NCBI RefSeq assembly: GCF_003669035.1
Contig: NZ_CP033070.1
Coordinates: 4,340,001-4,404,000, forward strand
Direction of reading: 5' to 3'
Source: Chryseobacterium sp. 3008163
Lineage (GTDB): Bacteria > Bacteroidota > Bacteroidia > Flavobacteriales > Weeksellaceae
Length of the DNA: 64,000 nt
Positions 1 through 8,887 of this stretch are shown piece by piece; position 1 is the first letter of the stretch, and the number at the start of each line of letters is the position of its first letter. The notes under the pieces are model-generated. The model was not told the DNA's origin and did not search any database. It saw only the letters and a program-made list of their open reading frames with translations. A program made the position numbers and the translations under genes.

Positions 1-37
1 AAATTAGGCTAATGTTGCACTTTGATTAAAAGGTAAA

Positions 38-646
38 ATGTATTTAAAGAAAAATGGTAGCAGTATAAAATATGCATTTGGTATGCGTTTTTTGCTATGC
101 TGTATTTTTTATAATGCACATAATACAAATGCACAAGTCTTTGTAGGAAAGAACACGAGCCTAAATATAAAAGACAGCATTCCTTTCAATATGCAGAATG
201 AAAACAGTACAGCGCTATTATATATAGCAGAAGAAGCGACCGTATATAATGTAGAGGAATTATCCAATGTCAAAGTTGTTATTCCTTCCAGTCAGGTTTT
301 ACAAATACCTTCAAAAACTTCTTTAGCAAAAACTGTAGAAAAGACTGAAAAAAGAAAAACACGAAAATTGGTTTCAAAAAGGGATGATAAAGTTGAAATC
401 CGTATATCCAAGGATGAAAATCATTCCATAATTTCCAGTGGTTATGCAGGAAAAATTGCTGTTATTACAACCAGTACTTATAAGGCAAAAGAAGTAATCT
501 TTTGGGAGGAATATAGAATGCTTCCGGTATTATTGAAAATTATTTTTGATGAAAATTATACAAAAAGTGAATTAATTGAAAGAATAATTCTTTCAGGAAA
601 ACACACTCGCCCTCCTCCTTTTTTTAATGATGGCATATTCACATAA
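38..646 (+). CDS. Hypothetical secreted protein
   Basis: This 202-residue protein matches no family I recognise. A hydrophobic stretch at about residues 16-33, ending near NAQ, looks like a signal peptide, so it is probably exported. Met16 (position 83) would give a more conventional signal peptide and may be the real start. The middle (about residues 100-120) is rich in Lys, Arg and Glu, and the C-terminal half looks like a folded domain. A hairpin terminator follows, then a same-strand surface-protein gene. Function unknown. Confidence 0.6.
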   Translation: MYLKKNGSSIKYAFGMRFLLCCIFYNAHNTNAQVFVGKNTSLNIKDSIPFNMQNENSTALLYIAEEATVYNVEELSNVKVVIPSSQVLQIPSKTSLAKTVEKTEKRKTRKLVSKRDDKVEIRISKDENHSIISSGYAGKIAVITTSTYKAKEVIFWEEYRMLPVLLKIIFDENYTKSELIERIILSGKHTRPPPFFNDGIFT

Positions 647-676
647 TTAAAAACACAATTCAATATATCAACTCAT

Positions 677-705
677 GGAAAAGAGTAATTGTAAAGCTCT
701 TTTCC
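677..705 (+). terminator. Rho-independent terminator
   Basis: A 9-bp stem (GGAAAAGAG pairing with CTCTTTTCC) around an 11-nt loop is followed directly by TTTTT. It lies 31 bases after the stop of the upstream gene and before the next gene start, so it should end the first transcript. Confidence 0.7.
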
Positions 706-733
706 TTTTTATAAATTAAAATTATCAAACAAA

Positions 734-1998
734 ATGAAAAATAAATTTTACATATTCTTTGCATTAACGATCGGTTCGTTAGCTTTCGGTCAGGTGGGTA
801 TTAACACACAAAACCCACAGGGGATTTTCAATATAGATGGTGGTAAAAATAATGCAACCACAGGAACCCCAACTGCAGTACAGTTAGCTGATGATTTTAT
901 TGTAACCGCATCAGGATCTACGGGTATTGGGACATCTCCTGTAGCATCTGCTCTTTTGGAACTTAATGTGAGTCAGCTTGCTACAGGAAGCAAAAAGGAT
1001 TTTTAGGGCCAAGAGTCCCTTTAATACAATATAAAGATGTGGCTACAATTCCAAGTCCTGCAACTGGTTTATTGGTGTTCAATGAAGGAACAGCTGGTCT
1101 TTCTTATACAGGATACGTATATTGGGACGGTATCGAATGGAGACCTTTGGATGGGCGCTCATTAGCACCTGGTACGATAGGCAGTTTGGACTGTACAAAC
1201 GCTACTCTTACTCCGATTACCTATACCGCAGGTACTCTTTATAACGGAACAATGTCAGTTCCCTATACCGCTGGAAATGGAGGAATATACGCTGCACAAT
1301 CTATAGGACCTGTAAACGGACTTACAGCAACACTTGCAGCAGGTAATTTTGCACAAGGATCTGGTAATTTACTCTATACCATTTCTGGGACACCAACGGT
1401 ATCCAGCCCGACTACAACAACATTTAATATTCCTTCAATTGGAGGACAAAGCTGTAGTGCAACAGTTGGTCTCGGAAAAGTATTAGCTCCTGGTGAATAT
1501 CAATTCTTTACTTTTACATTACCAGCGACGTATACAGGATTATTAAGTGCACAAGTCGGCGGTACCTATAATGCTATTTTAGGCGGTAAAGTAAGATTGG
1601 ATCTTAATTTTAATACTAGTTCCAATGCAGGTAGCGGAACTGTTTCCTACAATCCTCGTTTGGTAAATGTTTTTAGTTCTAACATTAAAGTTTGGTATGC
1701 TGCATTATCGAGTGTAGATCGCCAGCGCCGTGCGAACGTTTTATTAGCTCCAGGAGGTTATCTGGAAACAGATAATGGTATTTTCCTTAACTGGGGAGAT
1801 AATATGAATAGTGGTTCAACTCCTGTAGTAGCTTCTAGCTCTAGTGATGATTCTCAGGAGATAGAAACAGTAGATTTAATTGTAGACGGAATTTGGTACA
1901 GAATTATCGTTTATGTTACTGTAGATAACCTCAATGATAATATCCCTGCCAATAACATCCGACGTGTCTTTATGACCGCACAAAGAATGTCTAACTAA
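734..1998 (+). pseudogene. Frameshifted 'VGINT'-type secreted surface protein
   Basis: Two reading frames make one protein of about 420 residues. The first (734-1006) has a signal peptide (residues 1-19, ending FGQ) followed by VGINTQNPQG, a start shared by many flavobacterial surface and fibre-like proteins. It stops at 1004-1006. Adding one A to the five-A run at 992-996 restores the frame as GFLGPRVPLIQYKDVATIPS and joins it to the second frame, which runs to 1998. The body is rich in Gly, Thr and Ser and probably beta-structured. A relative lies at 32121-33617. The break could be a sequencing error or real decay; function unknown, probably cell surface. Confidence 0.65.
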
Positions 1999-2111
1999 TA
2001 ATAAGTTTCAAACCTTATTAAAAATCTTGTTGCTATTGAGTGTATAGTTATGGGAATTACTCCTGCTGACACGAAAGATATATAAAAATAGAACAGATTA
2101 CATTATTTTAT

Positions 2112-2135
2112 CCGGCAGACGAATTCGTCTGCCGG
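2112..2135. terminator. Perfect 24-bp palindrome, likely terminator
   Basis: CCGGCAGACGAA and its exact reverse complement form a GC-rich palindrome in AT-rich DNA, with A/T-rich flanks and TTTAT downstream. It lies 114 bases after the stop of the surface-protein gene and probably ends that transcript. Confidence 0.65.
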
Positions 2136-2201
2136 TTTATATATAAACCTATAAAATAGATACAGATTAAAAAATCTGTAAGATTCTAAAAATACAAACA
2201 A

Positions 2202-2618
2202 ATGAATTTTAAAGAGATCCTGATAGGACCAGTGATTGAAAAAGAAGTTGCAGCACGTGGGATAGAACTTCCCCGAATTTGTAATTTTATGAAATGTACG
2301 GAACAGGAAGTAAAGGGAATGTACAAAGTAACAAGTATAGAAACAGAAAATCTGTTGAAATGGAGCAAACTATTAGAATATGATTTTTTCAGGCTGTATT
2401 CACAGCATTTGATATTGTATGCCCCAACGATGGCAGACACAAGTACAAAAACAAAAAAAACAATATTACCTCAGTTCCGCAAAAACATTTATACAAAAGA
2501 AGTTATTAATTTCATTCTGAAACAAATACAGTCAGGAGAAATGTCAAAATTTGAAGTAATAGAACGTTATAAAATACCAAAAAGTACTCTTTCTAAGTGG
2601 ATAAGCAAGTATAAATAA
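2202..2618 (+). CDS. Small helix-turn-helix protein
   Basis: This 138-residue protein has no signal peptide. Its last 25 residues (FEVIERYKIPKSTLSKWISK) form a helix-turn-helix of the kind found in transposase OrfA and Psq-like proteins, so DNA binding is likely. The N-terminal half (CNFMKCTEQEVKGMYK) also resembles a helix-turn-helix. A 7-bp hairpin sits at 2162-2179, about 20 bases before the start. A shorter relative lies at 2799-3125, separated by a decayed gene. It may be a regulator of the adjacent surface protein or a domesticated transposase fragment; the target cannot be told from sequence. Confidence 0.6.
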   Translation: MNFKEILIGPVIEKEVAARGIELPRICNFMKCTEQEVKGMYKVTSIETENLLKWSKLLEYDFFRLYSQHLILYAPTMADTSTKTKKTILPQFRKNIYTKEVINFILKQIQSGEMSKFEVIERYKIPKSTLSKWISKYK

Positions 2619-2624
2619 ATATAA

Positions 2625-2759
2625 ATACCTGTTGGGAAAACCAAAAAAGAAATAACAGAACTTCTTGGGTAGGACTTTAATTTTTATCCTGCCGATTCTG
2701 GTTCTACATTTTATCTAAGAGTTGGTTGGAAAACAGAAGGGGCATCATACTGTATTTGA
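2625..2759 (+). pseudogene. Decayed small gene fragment
   Basis: One frame reads PVGKTKKEITELLG, a TAG at 2670-2672, then DFNFYPADSGSTFYLRVGW and a stop at 2757-2759. The composition is protein-like on both sides of the internal stop and no start codon is present. It resembles the C-terminal part of small flavobacterial proteins with a GKTK..I..LLG..FN motif, which is a recollection rather than a search result. It fills most of the gap between two helix-turn-helix genes. Confidence 0.4.
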
Positions 2760-2798
2760 AAGAAGAAAAGTGATGTAAAATTAAAATGAAAACTACTT

Positions 2799-3125
2799 AT
2801 GAAAAAATCAATCCCTGATTATAAGAGAATATATAACGACATTATTATAAAAGAGTTTCCGGATAAAAGAAATTGCTGTCTGCGATTATTACAGAAAGAA
2901 AGCTTATCTGTTGTGGATATTATAGAACTGAATGAGAAAATTTTCGGCATTCCAGACAAAGAAATTTTTATAGCCAATCAGAAGCACCGTTCTTATAGAG
3001 AAACAGATATTCTTAAAATACTTGATTACCAGAAAAAAAATAAACTCAACAATACCCAACTTGCAATCCACTTTAAATTAAGCCGTAATACGGTGGCCAA
3101 GTGGAAAAAAGACCTTGTGGTATAA
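2799..3125 (+). CDS. Small helix-turn-helix protein
   Basis: A 108-residue protein whose C-terminus (about residues 80-106, TQLAIHFKLSRNTVAKWKKD) is a clear helix-turn-helix, similar in placement to that of the 2202-2618 protein. The central part (SVVDIIELNEKIFGIPDKEI) also resembles that neighbour, suggesting divergent paralogues. It has no signal peptide or membrane segment. It is probably a DNA-binding regulator or transposase-derived protein; the target is unknown. Confidence 0.55.
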   Translation: MKKSIPDYKRIYNDIIIKEFPDKRNCCLRLLQKESLSVVDIIELNEKIFGIPDKEIFIANQKHRSYRETDILKILDYQKKNKLNNTQLAIHFKLSRNTVAKWKKDLVV

Positions 3126-3286
3126 AAGGGCGTGCTGTTTTTTGTTTAATGAAAAGCATTCAGGGAATGTCTGAAGTTTTTTAACGAAGATTTTGGTTGT
3201 ATTTTTTTGATTTTACGAAAAATTAATTTTAAAAATATAAAGTTTATTACTAAATAAATATTACCTTTTTACATTATTTATAAACA

Positions 3287-4231
3287 ATGTTGCGTCGAAT
3301 ATTGAATTATATAAAGAATCTGCATATTGATCCCGATGCGGACAGATTTAAGCGTCTAGATGCTAAACTATTGAATTTATTCGCATTTTCTATTGGGATT
3401 ATTTTGCTTTTGAGTGGATTCAGGGATTTGCTGTTTGGATTCAGGAATTATTTTTTGGTTTTGTTTGTATTGGGATTTGTTTTTCTCTTTCTTTTCTTTT
3501 TTACAAAAGCTTGCCAAAATACCCTGATGTGGCTATTCGTTATCGAATTTTCTATGCTGTTGGTTTTCTTTTTTTCATCCACATCAGGTTTTGAAAATGG
3601 TTTGTCATTATATTATTTTTTACTGTTTATCACTTCACTGTTTATTTTTAATACAAGGAAAACATCGAAGTATATCATATTTGTTTTTGCTACCGCATTT
3701 GTTCTTTTTCTCATAAGTCACTTTTATGATTTCAGGATATTCAGGATTGGAGAAACAGGAAATATAAAGTTTTTAAAAAATCAAAGACTTGTTACTTTTA
3801 TAGTAGTATTTATGGGGTTGGCGGGTCTTGGATATTTTATTTTATTAAAACACTTTACGATTTTGGAATTATACCAGAAGATTCTCAGGAGCGAAAAAAT
3901 AATCTCTGATATGCGTGCAAAGCTTAACAGAAAAGACGATATAGATTTGGAGAATTTAGTAAAACTGGCCATGAATGACGATATCACTTTCATACCCAAA
4001 ATAAAATCTTCATTTCCAAATTTATATGATAACCTCATGGAAATGAACAGTGCTATGACATCTGAGGAGTTCAAATTATGCGCTCTTCTCAAACTTGGTT
4101 TTACTACAAAAGATATAGCGGAATACAATCATATTTCAGTGCGGACAGTTCAGACGAGAAAAAGCAGACTAAGGAAATCATTCGGAATATCTGCTGATAG
4201 AGATCTGTACAAATGGATAGATACTATATAG
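3287..4231 (+). CDS. Membrane-anchored LuxR-type transcriptional regulator
   Basis: The N-terminal 190 residues contain six hydrophobic segments (about 28-46, 52-72, 78-97, 103-122, 127-146 and 168-188), so the protein should sit in the inner membrane. A short linker leads to a C-terminal LuxR/GerE-like helix-turn-helix at about 255-310 (TTKDIAEYNHISVRTVQTRK), preceded by a helical segment with SEEFKLCALLKLG. The signal sensed is unknown. A truncated, frameshifted relative of the C-terminal domain lies at 50898-51208 and ends in the same YKW(I/F)D signature. It is transcribed alone. Confidence 0.65.
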   Translation: MLRRILNYIKNLHIDPDADRFKRLDAKLLNLFAFSIGIILLLSGFRDLLFGFRNYFLVLFVLGFVFLFLFFFTKACQNTLMWLFVIEFSMLLVFFFSSTSGFENGLSLYYFLLFITSLFIFNTRKTSKYIIFVFATAFVLFLISHFYDFRIFRIGETGNIKFLKNQRLVTFIVVFMGLAGLGYFILLKHFTILELYQKILRSEKIISDMRAKLNRKDDIDLENLVKLAMNDDITFIPKIKSSFPNLYDNLMEMNSAMTSEEFKLCALLKLGFTTKDIAEYNHISVRTVQTRKSRLRKSFGISADRDLYKWIDTI

Positions 4232-4329
4232 ATCGAAGCATATTTGTTTTGATGATGAGTATGCTTCATATTGATATTTTGGATATCTGGATTATCCTAA
4301 TAAATGATAGTCACCTTAATTATAATCAA

Positions 4330-6129
4330 TTAAACTTGTTTTGTAACCTTTCTTTCCCCAATCTGCTGTCTCCACATCGCATAATACAATCCTTTTAAAT
4401 CCAAAAGATTCTCGTGCGAACCTGTTTCAATTACTTTCCCACGCTCTAAAACATAAATTCGGTCTGCGTGCATAATAGTGCTCAATCGGTGGGCAATCAG
4501 TACAGTAATTTGTTCTTTTTCTTCAGAAATTTCTTTTATGGTTGAAGTGATTTCCTCTTCTGTAATGCTGTCTAAAGCAGAAGTTGCTTCATCAAAAATC
4601 AATAAATTAGGTTTTCTCAATAAAGCTCTGGCAATGGCAATTCTTTGCTTTTCGCCACCGCTCAATTTCAGTCCGCCTTCGCCGATGACGGTGTCTATTC
4701 CATTTTCGGCTCTTTCAATTAATGTTTTAGCACTTGATTTATTTAAAGCTAAATCTAGATCTTCATCAGTAGCATTCGGATTGACGAACAATAGATTTTC
4801 TTTGATTGTTCCTGCAAAAAGCTGTGTGTCCTGCGTTACAAAACCAATCTGATTTCTCAGTTCATCAAAATCGAACTCTTTCCCGTTGATTCCATTATAA
4901 AAAATAGAGCCTTCTTTTGGCCTGTACAATCCGACTAATAATTTTACCAACGTACTTTTTCCTGAGCCACTTGGGCCGACAAACGCAATGGTTTCTCCAT
5001 TTTTCACTTCAAATGAAATATCATTCAATGCTTTATAAGAAGCACTTTGATGTTGAAAAGAAACATGGTTAAAGTCTAATTTTTGAACCGCACCAATCTG
5101 TTTTGGTGTATGTGGTTTTTCCTCCACCTGTTTTTTCATTAAATTATCGAAGTTATGCAGCGATGCTTCAGCTTCACGATAAGAGATAATGATATTTCCG
5201 ATTTCCTGCATTGGTCCAAAAATAAAGAACCCGTAGAACATCAATGATAAATATTGCCCCGGAGTAACGACATTTTTAAATATTAAATACAATAAAGTAA
5301 GGGTAATCAACTGTTGCAGAAAATTCACCATCGTCCCCTGAATAAAACTTAAAGAACGGATGCTTTTCACCTTTTTAAGTTCGAGACCAAGAATTTTATA
5401 AGTATTATTATTCAGACGTTTTACTTCCTGTTTCGTTAAACCTAAACTTTTAACAATCTCGATGTTACGAAGACTTTCGGTGGTGCTCCCAGCCAATCCT
5501 GTAGTTTCGGTAACGATTGTTTTCTGAATATTTTTAATTCTTTTACTTAATAAATTGGTGATAAAAGCAATGAGGAAAATTCCGACTACATACACCGGCA
5601 TAATCGACCAGTGCAGACGAATCGCATACACCGAAACGAAAATAATACTGACTAAAATCCCAAAGAAGATATTGATGAAATTGGTAATGAATTTCACAGA
5701 ATCTTCTCTTACTTTCGTGAGAATTGAAAGCGTTTCACCACTTCTTTGGTCTTCGAATTCCTGATAAGGTAATGCCATCGAATGCTGCAATCCATCAGTG
5801 AAGATATTAGCCCCAAACTTTTGGGTAATCACATTCACCACATAATCCTGAAAAGCTTTAGCAATTCTGCTGATCATCGCAGTTCCTATCAGTAATCCTA
5901 AAAAGTAAAATGCTCCGTGATAGATATCGGTTCCGTATAGATATTGATCCAGGCTTCTGGATACGACCTTTTCTTTATCAAAATGATTGGGATGCGTCAC
6001 CAATTGATCGAGAATGTTTCCCGTAATTGCCGGACTAAATAAAGAAAAAACCTGATTGATGGTCGCCAAAACCAATGACAAAATCATCAACCACTTGTGA
6101 GGTTTTAAATAACGTAATAATGTTTTCAT
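4330..6129 (-). CDS. ABC exporter, fused permease and ATPase
   Basis: This 599-residue half-transporter has an N-terminal membrane domain (about 1-325) and a C-terminal ATPase. The ATPase motifs are complete: Walker A GPSGSGKST at 385-393, signature LSGGEKQR at 489-496, Walker B LLIFDEA at 509-515, and H-loop His547. It should work as a homodimer in the inner membrane, in the MsbA/LmrA-type exporter family. The substrate (lipid, peptide or drug) cannot be told from sequence. No paired half-transporter is adjacent, consistent with a homodimer. Confidence 0.88.
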   Translation of the reverse strand: MKTLLRYLKPHKWLMILSLVLATINQVFSLFSPAITGNILDQLVTHPNHFDKEKVVSRSLDQYLYGTDIYHGAFYFLGLLIGTAMISRIAKAFQDYVVNVITQKFGANIFTDGLQHSMALPYQEFEDQRSGETLSILTKVREDSVKFITNFINIFFGILVSIIFVSVYAIRLHWSIMPVYVVGIFLIAFITNLLSKRIKNIQKTIVTETTGLAGSTTESLRNIEIVKSLGLTKQEVKRLNNNTYKILGLELKKVKSIRSLSFIQGTMVNFLQQLITLTLLYLIFKNVVTPGQYLSLMFYGFFIFGPMQEIGNIIISYREAEASLHNFDNLMKKQVEEKPHTPKQIGAVQKLDFNHVSFQHQSASYKALNDISFEVKNGETIAFVGPSGSGKSTLVKLLVGLYRPKEGSIFYNGINGKEFDFDELRNQIGFVTQDTQLFAGTIKENLLFVNPNATDEDLDLALNKSSAKTLIERAENGIDTVIGEGGLKLSGGEKQRIAIARALLRKPNLLIFDEATSALDSITEEEITSTIKEISEEKEQITVLIAHRLSTIMHADRIYVLERGKVIETGSHENLLDLKGLYYAMWRQQIGERKVTKQV

Positions 6130-6236
6130 TCTTAAAAATAACTGCCTGCAAAATTACAGATATAAATCGGATAGCATATGGTATAAAAATAGATTTAGTG
6201 CATAAGAATTATGAGAATTTAAGTTTTAAAATTACA

Positions 6237-6244
6237 TATATTTG
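6237..6244 (+). promoter_or_regulatory. Bacteroidota -7 box (TATATTTG)
   Basis: TATATTTG matches the TAnnTTTG -7 consensus of the Bacteroidota primary sigma factor and lies 50 bases before the start of the secreted protein at 6294. No clear -33 TTG was found at the usual 19-21 base spacing, so support is partial. Confidence 0.4.
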
Positions 6245-6293
6245 AAAGCCTGATTACAGGATAAAATTCATCAATCAATCTTTAAAAATCATC

Positions 6294-6872
6294 ATGTACA
6301 AGACAAGACTTCTTACATTAGCATTCATTATATTTTCTTACATTTCTTTTGCTCAAACAAAGGTGAAAACCGATGATCAGGCAATCAGAAAGTCTGTAGT
6401 TTATTTCGCCAACACGATTAAATACAAAAAATTAGACCAGACCGTCAGTTGTATTTATCCTAAATTTTTCACAGTCGTTCCCAAAGATCAAGTTACCCAG
6501 CTTCTGAATATGACTTACAATAATCCATTTGTAAAGATTGATGTGCAGGATATGAAGTTTGCCTCCGTCGGAAAACCCGAACTCATCGATGGTGAATATT
6601 TTTCTTTGACCAGTTATTATTTAAAACTCAAAGGCGATGTCAGCTCCATGAGCGATGAGATGAAAAATAAGATCGGAGAAATGTTGATTGCAAAATACGG
6701 AAAGGGTAGTGTAAAGTATCTCGCAAAAGAAGGTTCTTACATTATCAATGCGCCGATGAAAGCGGTTGTCATTTCGAAAGATAAAAAATCATGGAAACTT
6801 GTATTAGCCGAGAAAGAATATAAGTCTCAGCTGAAAAAGATCCTTCCAAAGAAGATTTTGGATAAGATTTAA
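6294..6872 (+). CDS. Hypothetical secreted protein
   Basis: This 192-residue protein has a clean signal peptide (residues 1-20, ending SFAQ). The mature part (about residues 28-185) resembles the small alpha/beta NTF2-like folds seen in many flavobacterial secreted proteins, but I see no catalytic motif. It is transcribed alone from its own -7 box, divergent from the ABC exporter. It has some likeness in layout to the secreted pair at 17530-18960, without clear homology. Function unknown. Confidence 0.65.
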   Translation: MYKTRLLTLAFIIFSYISFAQTKVKTDDQAIRKSVVYFANTIKYKKLDQTVSCIYPKFFTVVPKDQVTQLLNMTYNNPFVKIDVQDMKFASVGKPELIDGEYFSLTSYYLKLKGDVSSMSDEMKNKIGEMLIAKYGKGSVKYLAKEGSYIINAPMKAVVISKDKKSWKLVLAEKEYKSQLKKILPKKILDKI

Positions 6873-7202
6873 AGTGATTAATACTTTAATTGTGTTAATA
6901 GAAAAAAAAGCTGCTAAATTTCATTTGTTCAATTTTATCAAATGGCAAATTACTAAACGAGATTGATATAATTAATTAATTAATTAATATCTTTTAAAAA
7001 ATGTTCCTTTCTCGGTAGTTCTCATTTTAGAATGTAAGTTATTATTCCGAGGTAGCAAGATGATATTCCGAATTTGTAAGGTGGCATTCCGAGGTAGTAA
7101 GATGTCTCTACCATCTTGTCAGCTTCCTTTCCGAAGTTATCACTTTTAATAAATCAAATAAATATTACAAAAAAAATCTCTATTTTAGTATAAATTACCA
7201 GC
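6873..7202. repeat. Intergenic region with short tandem repeats
   Basis: This 330-base gap holds two repeat features. Positions 6965-6991 are a near-palindromic run of AATT/TTAA tetranucleotides. Positions 7044-7106 contain three imperfect copies of a 21-base unit, each beginning ATTCCGA (7044, 7065 and 7086), with the first and third copies sharing ATTCCGAGGTAG. A 6-bp hairpin (AAGATG / CATCTT) follows near 7100. The ATTCC core recalls the inverted repeats at 43891 and 51881. Confidence 0.5.
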
Positions 7203-8369
7203 ATGAAGAAAAGTCTATTCTTGTTTTTGATATTATACATCACAACGGTTTCTGCACAGGGGAAAAGGTTTTTCGAAAGCGGGGAAGCAGTGCTTAAAAA
7301 TCCTGTAGAGAAGATTAATCTCACTTTTGAAAATGAATTGCCTCTAGTGAAAGTAACCATCAATGGGAAGCCTTATCAGTTTTTATTTGATACCGGTGCA
7401 CCGACAGTGATTTCTCACGCAGTTTATAACGAAATGAATCTTAAGAAAAAGCATAAAAGCAAAGTAGGAGATTCACAGAAAAATAAACAGGAACAGATTT
7501 TTACCCTATTGCCCGAAATGACCATTGACCAGATTGTTTTTAAAAATATTGGTGCAATGGTGATGGATCTTCAAGGTCATGAATTTGGATGTCTGAAAAT
7601 TGACGGTATTATTGGTGCAAACCAAATGGCAAAGCTATTTTGGAGAATCAATTATTCCGAAAACCTGTTGGAGGCTGCAACAGATTTAAAACAATTTTCG
7701 ACGGTAGATTATGCAACGGTTTTTAATTTTAATACAAAACTTCAGAAAACACCGATTATAGAAGCTCAGATTTTAGATAAGAAAATAAATATGACTTTCG
7801 ATACCGGATTTACAGGAAGCATCAAGATTTCGGATAATAATTTTGATCCTAAAAACAGCAAAATAAAATATTTAGAAACATTTGGTATGAACTCTGTAGG
7901 CGCTTATGGGGCAGGAAAACCGGTTTCTTCTTATTATTTCAGACCCAAAGAATTAGAATTGGCAGCACAAAAATTTGAGAATGAAATTGTAATGACAGGA
8001 AGTTCAAGCCTTCTTGGAAATGAGTTTCTGAAGAAATTCAAATTTGTTATTGACTGGCAAAATCATAAAGTTTATCTACACCGCATTAAAAATACACCTT
8101 CAAAAATGGAATCTTTTGGTTTTGCTTACCGCTTTATCGATCTTAAAGCTAGGGTAGTTTTGGTGTTTCCGGAGAAAGATTTCCCTATCAAGATTAATGA
8201 TGAAATTGTAAGTATCAACGATACCAGTTTTGAAAATTTAAATAATGAATCTTCGTGTGAATATCTCTTAAACAGAGTTGAAAAGAATACTAACTCTGTT
8301 AAAGTTAAAGTAAAAAGGGATGGTGAGATTCTGGATTTTACGGTTGATAAGAAAGAGTATTTGAATTGA
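7203..8369 (+). CDS. Retropepsin-like aspartyl protease with PDZ-like tail
   Basis: This 388-residue protein has a signal peptide (1-18, ending VSA). Two aspartyl-protease half-sites are visible: FDTGAPT at Asp63 and FDTGFTG at Asp200. This is the pattern of single-chain bacterial retropepsin-like proteases. The last 75 residues (about 312-388: INDEIVSINDTSFENL and onward) look like a PDZ domain, which in such proteins binds C-terminal peptides. It is probably a periplasmic or outer-membrane peptidase. The 8379 gene starts 10 bases downstream and is probably cotranscribed. Confidence 0.78.
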   Translation: MKKSLFLFLILYITTVSAQGKRFFESGEAVLKNPVEKINLTFENELPLVKVTINGKPYQFLFDTGAPTVISHAVYNEMNLKKKHKSKVGDSQKNKQEQIFTLLPEMTIDQIVFKNIGAMVMDLQGHEFGCLKIDGIIGANQMAKLFWRINYSENLLEAATDLKQFSTVDYATVFNFNTKLQKTPIIEAQILDKKINMTFDTGFTGSIKISDNNFDPKNSKIKYLETFGMNSVGAYGAGKPVSSYYFRPKELELAAQKFENEIVMTGSSSLLGNEFLKKFKFVIDWQNHKVYLHRIKNTPSKMESFGFAYRFIDLKARVVLVFPEKDFPIKINDEIVSINDTSFENLNNESSCEYLLNRVEKNTNSVKVKVKRDGEILDFTVDKKEYLN

Positions 8370-8378
8370 AAGATACTA

Positions 8379-8849
8379 ATGTTGATGAACAATTCTGATT
8401 CATATAAAATTTTAGAAGTAAATATTAATGGAACAGTTTCTTCATTAATAATACTAACGAAAGAGAAATGCTGGAATAAAATTTCCGATAAGTATCTTTA
8501 TATTTTGACAGATATTAATGAGTTTGAGTATGTTGATTTTCATGAATTAAGAACTAAGGAAAGGAAGATTAATAGTGAGAAAGTTCCAAAAGATATTGAT
8601 ACAGTATTGAAATTTTTGTCTGAGATTTATTCCGATTTGTATGATGTCAACTGCTATATTTTTAAATCAAAAAAGGATTGTACCATAATTGAAATCCAAT
8701 ATTTTAGAAAATCAGATTTAGATAGTGAATATCTTGAGAAAGTGAGAGGTAATCGACCGATGTATCATGCAAAGATGTTACTTCCTCCTAACAAACGAAA
8801 TGATTTAGAAAAATTTGACGTGAATTGGAATAATGACGGGATTATATAA
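8379..8849 (+). CDS. Hypothetical protein
   Basis: A 156-residue protein with no signal peptide or membrane segment and no family I recognise. The start is ATG at 8379, but a second ATG at 8385 is equally placed. It begins 10 bases after the aspartyl-protease stop, so cotranscription is likely. Composition is mixed alpha/beta, acidic in the middle. It converges on the M28 peptidase gene. Confidence 0.5.
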   Translation: MLMNNSDSYKILEVNINGTVSSLIILTKEKCWNKISDKYLYILTDINEFEYVDFHELRTKERKINSEKVPKDIDTVLKFLSEIYSDLYDVNCYIFKSKKDCTIIEIQYFRKSDLDSEYLEKVRGNRPMYHAKMLLPPNKRNDLEKFDVNWNNDGII

Positions 8850-8887
8850 AATAAAAAGTATACTATTTTCATGCGATAAAATTTTAT

